Part shown: one piece after another, positions 45,997 to 53,143 of the stretch
Position numbering within the stretch: the stretch's first letter is position 1
Layout: every line of letters starts with the position of its first letter
Source: DATATV01 sp035551355
Lineage (GTDB): Bacteria; Actinomycetota; Actinomycetes; Mycobacteriales; Pseudonocardiaceae
Direction: 5' to 3'
DNA length: 64,000 bases
Assembly: GCA_035551355.1 (NCBI GenBank)
Contig: DASZNF010000055.1
Span: forward strand, 28,626 to 92,625
Notes under the pieces: generated by a model
What the model saw: only the letters and a program-made list of their open reading frames with translations
What the model was told of the DNA's origin: nothing
The model's database searches: none
Position numbers and translations under genes: made by a program

Positions 45997-46910
45997 TGCG
46001 CCGGGTGCTGGTCATCGGGGCCAACGGGTTCCTTGGCAGGCATGTGTTCCGGCTGCTGTCGCGGCAGCCGGAACTCGCCGCCGTCGGCACGTCCCGCGCG
46101 GGCTCGCCCGACCTGGCCCGGCTGGATCTGATCCTGGACCCGCCCGCGGTGGTGGGCGCGGTGCTGGCCGCGGCCCACCCCGATGTGGTGGTCAACTGCG
46201 CGGGGGCGGTGTCCGGCGAGGCGGCCGACCTGGCCGCGGCCAACGTGACCGGCCCGGCCAAACTCGTCGGCGCGCTGGCCCGCTACGCGCCCGGCACCCG
46301 GTTGGTGCACCTCGGTTCGGCCGCCGAATACGGGCTAACCGAGCCGAGGGTGCCGATCACGGAAACCCGGGAGCCGCACCCGGTCGGCGTGTACGGGGTG
46401 AGCAAGCTGGCCGGCACCGAGACGGTCGCCCTGGCCCGCACGTTCGGGCTGGACACCTTGGTGTTGCGGGTGTTCAACCCGATCGGCGCGGGCGCCCCCG
46501 CGACCAGCCTGCCCGGCCGGCTGCTGGCCGAGCTGTGCCGGGCCACGGCCGAACACGACGCGGTGCACCTCGGTTCGCTGGACTCGGTGCGCGATTTCGT
46601 CGACGTGCGGGACATCGCGGACGCGGTGCTGGCCGCGGTACAATCGTCCACAGTGGACGAACCGGTGCTGAACGTGGCTTCCGGCCGGGCCACGCCGGTG
46701 CGGATTCTGGTGCGCGACCTGGTCCGGCTGTCCGGTTTCACCGGTCCGGTGTTCGCCATCGGTAACGGCTCGGTCCGGTCGGCCGATGTGCCTTGGCAAC
46801 AGGCCGATGTTTCCGCGATCGCGCGGGAACTGGGCTGGAAGCCCGCAATCGACCTGATGGATTCGCTGCGTGAGATGTGGCAGGCGGTGACGGATGATGC
46901 GAATGACTGA
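45993..46910 (+). CDS. NAD-dependent epimerase/4-keto-6-deoxy sugar reductase (Rmd/RmlD-like)
   Basis: 305-residue extended SDR. NAD(P) motif VLVIGANGFLGRHV; active site HLGSAAEYG and Tyr-Lys in YGVSKLAGTE; VFNPIGAGAP substrate loop. The closest families are GDP-6-deoxy-D-mannose reductase and similar 4-keto reductases. With the upstream dehydratase it could produce a 6-deoxyhexose or 6-deoxy-HexNAc nucleotide. Start at ATG 45993 overlaps the previous stop; ATG 45996 is an alternative. Its end overlaps the next gene by 17 bases. Confidence 0.82.
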   Translation: MMRRVLVIGANGFLGRHVFRLLSRQPELAAVGTSRAGSPDLARLDLILDPPAVVGAVLAAAHPDVVVNCAGAVSGEAADLAAANVTGPAKLVGALARYAPGTRLVHLGSAAEYGLTEPRVPITETREPHPVGVYGVSKLAGTETVALARTFGLDTLVLRVFNPIGAGAPATSLPGRLLAELCRATAEHDAVHLGSLDSVRDFVDVRDIADAVLAAVQSSTVDEPVLNVASGRATPVRILVRDLVRLSGFTGPVFAIGNGSVRSADVPWQQADVSAIARELGWKPAIDLMDSLREMWQAVTDDAND

Positions 46911-47580
46911 TCCCCTGGCGCCGGTGGTGCCGGCCTACTTCCACCCCGCGGTCGCGGGCGAGGAGTGGCGGACCTTGTCCGGGGTGGCGGACTCGGTGCG
47001 GCTGGTGGTGGCCAACGTGGCCAGCGGCTCGGGCGAGGTGGCCGACGCCGCCTACGTCGAGGCGATAGACCGGTTGCGGCGCAACGGAGTTCCGGTCGCC
47101 GGATACGTGGACACCGACTACGGCCACCGCGACCGCCCGGACGCGCTGGCCGACGTGTCCCGCTACCGTGACTGGTACGGCGTGTCCTCGGTGTTCTTCG
47201 ACCGGGTGTCCAGTGGGATCGAGCACATCCCGCACTACCGGGCGCTGGCCGCGAACTCCAGGCGGCTGGGCATGGAACTGGTGGCGTTCAACCATGGCAC
47301 CCACCCGGTGCGCGACTACGCCGAGTACGCCGATCTGCTTGGCACGTTCGAGGGTTCGTTCCCGGCCTATCTGCAGACCGACGTGCCCAGCTGGGTGCAC
47401 GACTATCCGGCGCAGCGGTTCTTCCACCTGTTGTATGACACCCCCGCGATGCTGGCCGACACGGTGGCCACGCTGGCGCTGGAACGCAACGTCGGCTCGG
47501 TCTACCGCACCGAACGCTCCGGCCCCAACCCGTGGGACATGCTGCCCGCCAGCTTTCCCACCCACCTGGCCACCGGCTGA
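46894..47580 (+). CDS. Spherulin-4/Sph3-like (GH135-type) glycosidase-fold protein
   Basis: 228-residue single-domain protein matching the spherulation-specific family 4 fold (VVPAYFHPAV, then VRLVVANVASGSGE, GVPVAGYVDTDYGHR, and FEGSFPAYLQ). Fungal Sph3, an endo-alpha-1,4-N-acetylgalactosaminidase needed for galactosaminogalactan synthesis, is the known relative. Asp103 sits in SVFFDRVSS, where active relatives are recalled to have an Asp-Glu pair; here Arg104 replaces the Glu. Glu153 in TFEGS is kept. No signal peptide is visible, so it may act inside the cell unless exported otherwise. ATG 46894 follows AGGCGG by six bases. Confidence 0.78.
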   Translation: MMRMTDPLAPVVPAYFHPAVAGEEWRTLSGVADSVRLVVANVASGSGEVADAAYVEAIDRLRRNGVPVAGYVDTDYGHRDRPDALADVSRYRDWYGVSSVFFDRVSSGIEHIPHYRALAANSRRLGMELVAFNHGTHPVRDYAEYADLLGTFEGSFPAYLQTDVPSWVHDYPAQRFFHLLYDTPAMLADTVATLALERNVGSVYRTERSGPNPWDMLPASFPTHLATG

Positions 47581-47594
47581 GCACTGAACGATGT

Positions 47595-47626
47595 CGCCGC
47601 GGCAGCCGATCCGGCTCGCCGCGGCG
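47595..47626. terminator. Bidirectional terminator, pel-like operon / zinc importer
   Basis: CGCCGCGGC and GCCGCGGCG arms enclose AGCCG-ATC-CGGCT, giving a 14-bp stem with one bulged C, between convergent genes. Confidence 0.8.
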
Positions 47627-47632
47627 GGCGAT

Positions 47633-48478
47633 TCAGGCGGCCGCCGCGGCCCGGCGCGCCGCGCTGGCCGCGACCGCGCCGAGAAACGCCAGCGTGGCCA
47701 CCCCGATGATGGAGAAACTGGGCGGCAGCATCGGAAACGCGTAGGCCAGCGCCAGTCCGACCCACACGTCCAGCACCGCGATCAGCACCGACAGGCCCAG
47801 CGCCCGGTAGGGCCGGGTGGTCAGCCGCAGCGCGGTGGCGGCCGGTGCGGCCAGCAGTCCGAGTAACAACAGCGCCCCCACCGCCTGGCTCGCCTCGGCC
47901 GCGCACGCGCCGACCAGAGCGAGAAAAACCAGGCCCAGCAAGCGAACCGGCACGCCCCGGGCCGCGGCCACGTCCGGGTCCAGCGTGCCGAACAGCAGCG
48001 GCCGGGCGATGGCCAGCAGCGCCAGGCACACCGCGGCGGCCACGCACAGCGCGATCACCGCCTGACCGGCGCTGATGCCGAAGATCGAGCCGAACAACAC
48101 GGTCACTCCGGCCGAACCGTTGCTGGTGCTGTGTTCGGCGGTGTAGACGGCCAGGAACAGCACGCCCAGCCCGAGAATCCAGGCGAACACGTTGCCGATC
48201 ACCACATCGTCGGCCTGGCCCCGGCGGCCCAGCGTGCCCATGAACACGGCCACCGCGATGGTCGTGACGAACAACCCCAGCCGCAGATCCACGCCGAAGG
48301 CCAGCGCGGCCATGGCGCCGGTGAACGCCACGTGCGACAACGCGTCCGCGGTGAACACCTGCGCCCGCAACACCAGGAAGTACCCGGCCAGCCCGCAGGC
48401 CGCGGCGATCCCGGTGGCGGCCAGCACGGCGTGGGCGAAGAACGGATGGGACAGCGGACCGGTGATGAACCCGATCAT
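47633..48478 (-). CDS. znuB: Zinc/manganese ABC importer permease 2 (ABC-3 family)
   Basis: 281-residue membrane permease of the ABC-3 (ZnuB/TroC) family with about eight helices. Family sequence is seen at GYFLVLRAQVFTADALSHVAFTGAMAALAFG and ARGVPVRLLGLVFLALVGACAAEASQAVGALL. Its ATG overlaps the stop of permease 1 by four bases. With permease 1 it probably forms a heterodimer, as in some Zn/Mn systems with two permease genes. It is the last gene of the znu operon. Confidence 0.9.
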   Translation of the reverse strand: MIGFITGPLSHPFFAHAVLAATGIAAACGLAGYFLVLRAQVFTADALSHVAFTGAMAALAFGVDLRLGLFVTTIAVAVFMGTLGRRGQADDVVIGNVFAWILGLGVLFLAVYTAEHSTSNGSAGVTVLFGSIFGISAGQAVIALCVAAAVCLALLAIARPLLFGTLDPDVAAARGVPVRLLGLVFLALVGACAAEASQAVGALLLLGLLAAPAATALRLTTRPYRALGLSVLIAVLDVWVGLALAYAFPMLPPSFSIIGVATLAFLGAVAASAARRAAAAA

Positions 48479-49359
48479 GCGGCGGCCACCGCCCGTCGCC
48501 CGGACCGGGCCAGCCCGGCCCGGATCGCCCGGGTGGCCACGAACACCACGAACGCGAACGTCGTGACGTAGAAACCGATCGGGTAATCCGAGTAGTACGC
48601 CACACCGAGCCCGACCCAGGTGACCACGACCCCGATGACCGCGGACAGCACCAGCCCGAGCAGCGGCCGCGCGGTGATGGCCTGGGCACTGGCCGCGGGC
48701 ATCACCAGCAACGCGAACACCAGCAGCGATCCGGTGATCTGACTGGCTTCGGCCACCGCCGCGCCCAGCAACACCAGGAACAGCACCGAAAGCGTCCGCA
48801 CCGGCACGCCTTTCGCTTGCGCCACAACGGGATCGATCGAGGCGAACAACAACGGCCGCCCGATCGCGGCCAGTGTGATCAGCACCGCCACGGTGACCGC
48901 GCCCAGCACCAGCACCTGCCTGCCGGTCACGCCGAGAAAAGTGCCGAACAGCAAGGCGTTCAGCCCGTCAAGATAACCGTGGTACAGCGTGACGAACAGG
49001 AACCCCAGTCCCAGCGCGAAAGCCTGGGTGATGCCGGTGGCCGCCGACTCGTGCCCGTGCCGGCCCACCCGGGGGATGGCCGCGATCAGCAGCGCGGCCG
49101 CCACGCAGAACCCGAAATACCCCGCGGTCGTGGACAACCCGAGCAGTGCCGCGCCGGACGCGCCGGGAAAGCCGACCACGGCCAGGGTGTGCCCGGCGAA
49201 ACTCTGCCGGCGCAACACCATGAACCAGCCCATCGCGGCCGCGGCGACCGCGACGATGGCCCCGGCCCGGAAAGCGTTGACCATGAACGGAAACGACCAC
49301 ATCTGCTGGATGTCGAGCAGGATGTTCCAGCTCGGTCCGGGCATTCCGTCAGTGGGCAT
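48475..49359 (-). CDS. znuB: Zinc/manganese ABC importer permease 1 (ABC-3 family)
   Basis: 294-residue ABC-3 permease, sharing family motifs (RRQSFAGHTLAVVGFPGASGAALLG and AQAKGVPVRTLSVLFLVLLGAAVAEASQ) with the following permease but diverged from it. The ATG at 49359 lies inside the end of the ATPase gene (11-bp overlap), showing tight coupling. An N-terminal extension (about 20 residues with WNILLDIQQMWSFPFM) precedes helix 1. Confidence 0.9.
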   Translation of the reverse strand: MPTDGMPGPSWNILLDIQQMWSFPFMVNAFRAGAIVAVAAAAMGWFMVLRRQSFAGHTLAVVGFPGASGAALLGLSTTAGYFGFCVAAALLIAAIPRVGRHGHESAATGITQAFALGLGFLFVTLYHGYLDGLNALLFGTFLGVTGRQVLVLGAVTVAVLITLAAIGRPLLFASIDPVVAQAKGVPVRTLSVLFLVLLGAAVAEASQITGSLLVFALLVMPAASAQAITARPLLGLVLSAVIGVVVTWVGLGVAYYSDYPIGFYVTTFAFVVFVATRAIRAGLARSGRRAVAAA

Positions 49360-50242
49360 GCTCGTCCCCGTGCCGGTCGATGTGCACCGCGGGCGCCTCG
49401 GGCTGGCCGACCACGATGAGCCGGCCGTCGGAGGTGCGCACCACCTCGATCGGGGTGTCGTAGAGCCGGGACAGCGTCTCGGTGCTGATCACCTCGGCCG
49501 GCGAGCCGCAGGCCGCGGCCCCGCGCGCCAGGTACAGCACCTGGTCGAGGTAGGGCAGGATCGGATTGACGTCGTGCGCCACCATCAGCACGCTGACGTT
49601 CTCCTGCCGGCAGATGCGGCCGATCAGCGCCGCCACCGCGGCCTGGTTGGGCAGGTCCAGGCTGTCCAGCGGTTCGTCCAGCAGCAGCACCGAGGGACGC
49701 CGGACGAGGGCCTGCGCGATGAGCAGCCGCTGCTGTTCCCCGCCGGACAGTTCGCCGATCGGCCGGTGCGCGTACGCCGAACCGCCGACCAGTTCGATCA
49801 CCTCGGCCACCCGCCGCCGGGTCGCCTCCCGGCCGGATTTGCGCAGTGGCAACGGAATTCCCCACCGGTCGCCGTCCAGCCCCATCCGCACCACGTCCAC
49901 GCCGCGGATGCGCAGCGAGGCGTCGAAACTGCGCCGCTGCGGCAGATAACCGACCCGCTGCCGGGCCCGCCCAGGCCGCTCGCCGAGCACCTCGATCCGC
50001 CCACTGGCCGCAGGCAACAGCCCGAGCACCACCTTGACCAGGGTGGACTTGCCGACCCCGTTCGGCCCGAGAATCGCGACGAACTCACCGGGCCGAACGG
50101 TCAGGTTCACCCCGTGCCACAACTCCCGGCCGCCGAGCCGCACCCCCGCGTCGCGCAGGGTGACCACCAGGGTGGGGTGGGCGGCGGTGTCGCCGGGGCG
50201 TCCGGTGTCCACCAGCTGACCGCCGCCCTGCTGCGTGCTCAC
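49349..50242 (-). CDS. znuC: Zinc ABC importer ATP-binding protein
   Basis: 297-residue ATPase. Walker A GPNGVGKST, Q-loop GYLPQRRSFD, signature LSGGEQQRLLIA, Walker B VLLLDEPLDSLD and H-loop AHDVN are present. The C-terminal tail ends HIDRHGDEHAH, a His-rich stretch that could bind zinc and sense or buffer it. I choose GTG 50242, five bases after the binding-protein stop and close to AGGA; the longer frame would run into that gene. Confidence 0.92.
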   Translation of the reverse strand: MSTQQGGGQLVDTGRPGDTAAHPTLVVTLRDAGVRLGGRELWHGVNLTVRPGEFVAILGPNGVGKSTLVKVVLGLLPAASGRIEVLGERPGRARQRVGYLPQRRSFDASLRIRGVDVVRMGLDGDRWGIPLPLRKSGREATRRRVAEVIELVGGSAYAHRPIGELSGGEQQRLLIAQALVRRPSVLLLDEPLDSLDLPNQAAVAALIGRICRQENVSVLMVAHDVNPILPYLDQVLYLARGAAACGSPAEVISTETLSRLYDTPIEVVRTSDGRLIVVGQPEAPAVHIDRHGDEHAH

Positions 50243-50247
50243 GCGTC

Positions 50248-51180
50248 CTACTTCCCGGTGGCCGTGGCCAGGGCCTTCTGGATGCCCTGGAGCTCCGTGA
50301 CCTGCCATTGTTGGAAGGTGTCTCCGGCCGGGGACAGGGTCTCGGTCACCGTCGCCACCGGAATCCCCGCCGCCTTGGCCTCGTCCACTTGGGACTGTAC
50401 GTCCGGCGTGGAGTTCTGGCTGTTGTCAACGTAGATCTTGATCTGCTTGTTCCGGATCTGGCCGTCGATGGTGGCCTTGTCGGCCGCGGTGGGGTCGCTG
50501 CCCTCGCTGATGGCGTCCAGGAAACTGGACGGAGTGATCAGGTTCAGCCCGAGCCCCTCGGCGAGCGGGCTGACGATGGACTCGGACGCGCCGATCGGGG
50601 TGCCTGCGTATGTGGTCTTGATGTCCGCGATGAGCGAGTGGTACTGGGCCAGGCCGTGATTTTCCAGGGTCTGCCTGCGGTCGGCGAAGTAGGCCGAGTC
50701 GGCCGGGTCCAGCTTCTGGTAGTCGGCGGTGATCTGGTTGATGACCGCTTCCACGTCGTCCGGCGAGTACCACCGGTGCGGGTTGCCGCCGGTGGGCACG
50801 TTGACCAGCTGGCCGACGTTGAGCACGGTCTGGCTGGCCGACCCGTTGGCCGCGACCAGATTGGTGGCCCAGGGGTCGTAACCGATGCCGTTGACGATGA
50901 CGAACTTCGCGCCCGCGATGGTGCGGCCGTTGGCGGTGGTGGGCTCGTAGTCGTGCGGGTCGGTGTCCGGGTTGGTGATGATGCTGGTGACCGCGGCGTG
51001 GTCGCCGCCGAGCTGGGTGGCCAGGCTGCCCCAGAAGTTCTCCGCCGCGACCACGGTGATCTTGGTCGCGGAGTCGCCGGAGGTGGTGGGCGCGGTGGTG
51101 GCACAGGCGGTGGCGAGGGCGGTCAGCGCGAGGGCGCCGGTGGCGGCGAGCAGACGGGGACCGCGCGAGCGGATGGACAT
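50248..51180 (-). CDS. znuA: Zinc-binding lipoprotein of the ABC importer (ZnuA/TroA family)
   Basis: 310-residue cluster A-I binding lipoprotein. Lipobox LATAC gives lipidated Cys26. Predicted metal ligands are His in DPHDYEPT, His in NPHRWYSP, Glu in GASESIVSP and Asp in YVDNSQN. The third ligand is Glu rather than His, which can occur in Mn or Zn members. The typical His-rich loop is absent; the His tail sits on the ATPase instead. A Zur box 68 bp upstream supports zinc as the substrate. It is the first gene of the operon. Confidence 0.92.
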   Translation of the reverse strand: MSIRSRGPRLLAATGALALTALATACATTAPTTSGDSATKITVVAAENFWGSLATQLGGDHAAVTSIITNPDTDPHDYEPTTANGRTIAGAKFVIVNGIGYDPWATNLVAANGSASQTVLNVGQLVNVPTGGNPHRWYSPDDVEAVINQITADYQKLDPADSAYFADRRQTLENHGLAQYHSLIADIKTTYAGTPIGASESIVSPLAEGLGLNLITPSSFLDAISEGSDPTAADKATIDGQIRNKQIKIYVDNSQNSTPDVQSQVDEAKAAGIPVATVTETLSPAGDTFQQWQVTELQGIQKALATATGK

Positions 51181-51247
51181 GCGACCGGGATCTCCTTGGT
51201 CGGGCGCGCCGCGTCCCGGTGGAAGCGACTGTGCCCCCGACCGTAGA

Positions 51248-51262
51248 TGAATATGATTTTCA
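51248..51262 (-). promoter_or_regulatory. Zur box (zinc-uptake repressor site)
   Basis: TGAAAATCATATTCA on the minus strand, a near-perfect 7-1-7 dyad matching the actinobacterial Zur consensus TGAAAATNATTTTCA. It lies in an AT-rich spot 68 bp upstream of znuA, where Zur-Zn would block transcription. Confidence 0.85.
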
Positions 51263-51299
51263 ATTCAAGGTAGCTCGGCCTATGGTCTGAACCACGTGA

Positions 51300-52280
51300 T
51301 CACTGTTCCGGCTGGCCGTCGGGGCCGGGAACGATCACCGGCAGCCCCATGGGCGGGGTGTCCAACTCCATCTCCCGGGTCGCCGGGGAGGGGTCCTCGG
51401 GCAGCCGGACCACCAGTACGACCGTCACGATGGCCAAGATCATCGACGCGATGGCGACCAGCGCGCCCGGTTCCAGTGCGGTGTGCACCTGGAACTCGCT
51501 GGACCCGGACAGGCTGAACATGGACCGCTGCACCTCGAACGCCAGCATCAGTCCCGTGCCCAGCACCAACCCCGCCGCCATGCCCCCGACCGGCCGAGCC
51601 CACCGCATCCGCGCGACGCGCGAGGTCATCAGCAAGGCGACGAACAACGCGATCGCGCCTGCCGCGATGAGCGGATAATTGCTCAGCGAACCGCCGCCCT
51701 GATAGAGCACCGCGACCGGCCCGTTCGGCCCGGTGACGCCCTGGCTGATGTTCGCCCCGGCGGCCGAGATCTCCATGATGAACGCGCGCCCGTCGGGGAG
51801 GTCGGTGATCTGCCGGATCAACGGCAGACTGGCGCCGAGAATGATCAGAATGCCGGTCCCGGCCAGCGCCCACCCGGTCACCTTCGCCGTGGCGGCGCGA
51901 GGTTTGGCCTTCGGCTGCGGCTGAGGCACTGATCCGTCGAGGACCCGCATGGTCACAACCGGCTGCTCACCGGTCTCCGGCGCACTGCCGGGAGCCGGAG
52001 GGAAGGTCGCACTCGACGAACTGACCGCGGCGACCGGACCGTCCGCGTTCGCGGTCTGCTCCTCCCGTTCCCCGCCCGAGTCTCCGCTCGCCGCCGGAAA
52101 TCCTGGACCACCAGCGGGTTCGGCGAATCTCCCACCCAGCCCCTGCCCAGCCCGCGGCTCGAACCCGGTCCGGGTCAGCGGCTGCGCCGCCTGCGCGGGC
52201 GGTCGGCTAGCGGCATCGGATTCGGTGGGCCTTCCGGGTGCTTCATTCGTCTCATCCGGTTCGGCGGTGGAATCGCTCAT
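51300..52280 (-). CDS. Hypothetical membrane protein with Pro/Glu-rich N-terminus
   Basis: 326-residue protein of unknown function. Residues 1-130 are hydrophilic, low-complexity and rich in Pro, Glu, Ser and Ala, likely cytoplasmic and disordered. About four transmembrane helices follow (for example WALAGTGILIILGASLPLI and PLIAAGAIALFVALLM), with a longer loop between helices 1 and 2 (DLPDGRAFIMEISAAGANISQG), ending in a short Pro-rich tail. ATG 52280 is chosen; the upstream frame lacks a better start. The small gap to the Zur box suggests it is transcribed separately from znuA, ending near it. Confidence 0.7.
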   Translation of the reverse strand: MSDSTAEPDETNEAPGRPTESDAASRPPAQAAQPLTRTGFEPRAGQGLGGRFAEPAGGPGFPAASGDSGGEREEQTANADGPVAAVSSSSATFPPAPGSAPETGEQPVVTMRVLDGSVPQPQPKAKPRAATAKVTGWALAGTGILIILGASLPLIRQITDLPDGRAFIMEISAAGANISQGVTGPNGPVAVLYQGGGSLSNYPLIAAGAIALFVALLMTSRVARMRWARPVGGMAAGLVLGTGLMLAFEVQRSMFSLSGSSEFQVHTALEPGALVAIASMILAIVTVVLVVRLPEDPSPATREMELDTPPMGLPVIVPGPDGQPEQ

Positions 52281-52380
52281 ATACCGATCCTGGCACTCCT
52301 CGCTGATCGGCCTTCGAGTCGGCGGCACACGCCCGTCAGCCGCGGAAATCGACGAAGAAAATTTCGCGGTGACCTGCCGG

Positions 52381-52968
52381 TCAGGCCACCCGCCCCTGGC
52401 CGTTGGCCACGATGTCCGCGGTGAACTCGGCCAGCGGATCGCACGGATCGGTGTAGTCCGGTGTGTCGGCCTTCGGCACGGTGATGCGCGCGATGATCAG
52501 CGTGTCGTTGGCGACCCCGACCTCGATCGTGCACTGCCCGGCGGTCAGCGCCGCACGACTGGCCGCGGTGCGGACCGCCGGGTACTCGCCGACCACGGTC
52601 GGCTGGAACACCGCCAGCCTCGAACGCTCCCGGTACAGCCCGGTCAGCCCGCCCGAGGTCAGATCGACCCGGGCGGTGTAGCTGGGCAGCCCGGCCACCG
52701 TCGCGGTCCAGGCGCAAGCGTTTGCGACCAGGTGTCCGGGGGAGCCGAGGTGATGTTGGGCGAGTTGGTCGGCGGTCAGCAGGCGGCACGGCTGCGTGGC
52801 CTGTCCGGTCATGTCCAGCGGATCGCCGCCGATGGCCGGCGCCCCGGTGCCGCTGGGCGGCGAACTCGACGATCCCGACGAGCACCCGGCCAGCGCCACC
52901 AGCCCGGCCACGGCCACGAGCAGGCCGAACAACCGGCTGCGGTGCTGCCCGGGCAGGTGGGGCGCCAT
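52381..52968 (-). CDS. DUF3558-family lipoprotein
   Basis: 195-residue exported lipoprotein. Lipobox LAGC lipidates Cys29, followed by a Ser-rich linker. The DUF3558 region begins PCRLLTADQLAQHHLG, with Cys pairs that probably form disulfides (CRLL, ACAW, QCTIEVG, DPCDPLAEF). This family is common in actinomycetes and is of unknown function, with some members near wall-associated genes. GGAG lies about seven bases upstream of ATG 52968. It sits between the membrane protein and a sedolisin gene, separated from the latter by a terminator. Confidence 0.82.
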   Translation of the reverse strand: MAPHLPGQHRSRLFGLLVAVAGLVALAGCSSGSSSSPPSGTGAPAIGGDPLDMTGQATQPCRLLTADQLAQHHLGSPGHLVANACAWTATVAGLPSYTARVDLTSGGLTGLYRERSRLAVFQPTVVGEYPAVRTAASRAALTAGQCTIEVGVANDTLIIARITVPKADTPDYTDPCDPLAEFTADIVANGQGRVA

Positions 52969-53081
52969 CTCGAACTCCGTCGGTGTCCGGTCGGTTCCGC
53001 TGGCCGCCGTCCAGTGTGCGCCGCCGGATGTGTGCCCGGCGTTGCCCGGATGGCGTTGAGCGGGGGACCGAGCCCGGACAG

Positions 53082-53119
53082 CCGTGCGGGGCGCGCCCTG
53101 GTGGACGCGCCCCGCACGG
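53082..53119 (-). terminator. Terminator of the second S53 protease gene
   Basis: Perfect 14-bp stem (CCGTGCGGGGCGCG and complement) with a 10-nt loop, 24 bp downstream of the protease stop codon on the minus strand. Confidence 0.85.
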
Positions 53120-53143
53120 GTCATTCGCGAGGGAAAAGGCCGA

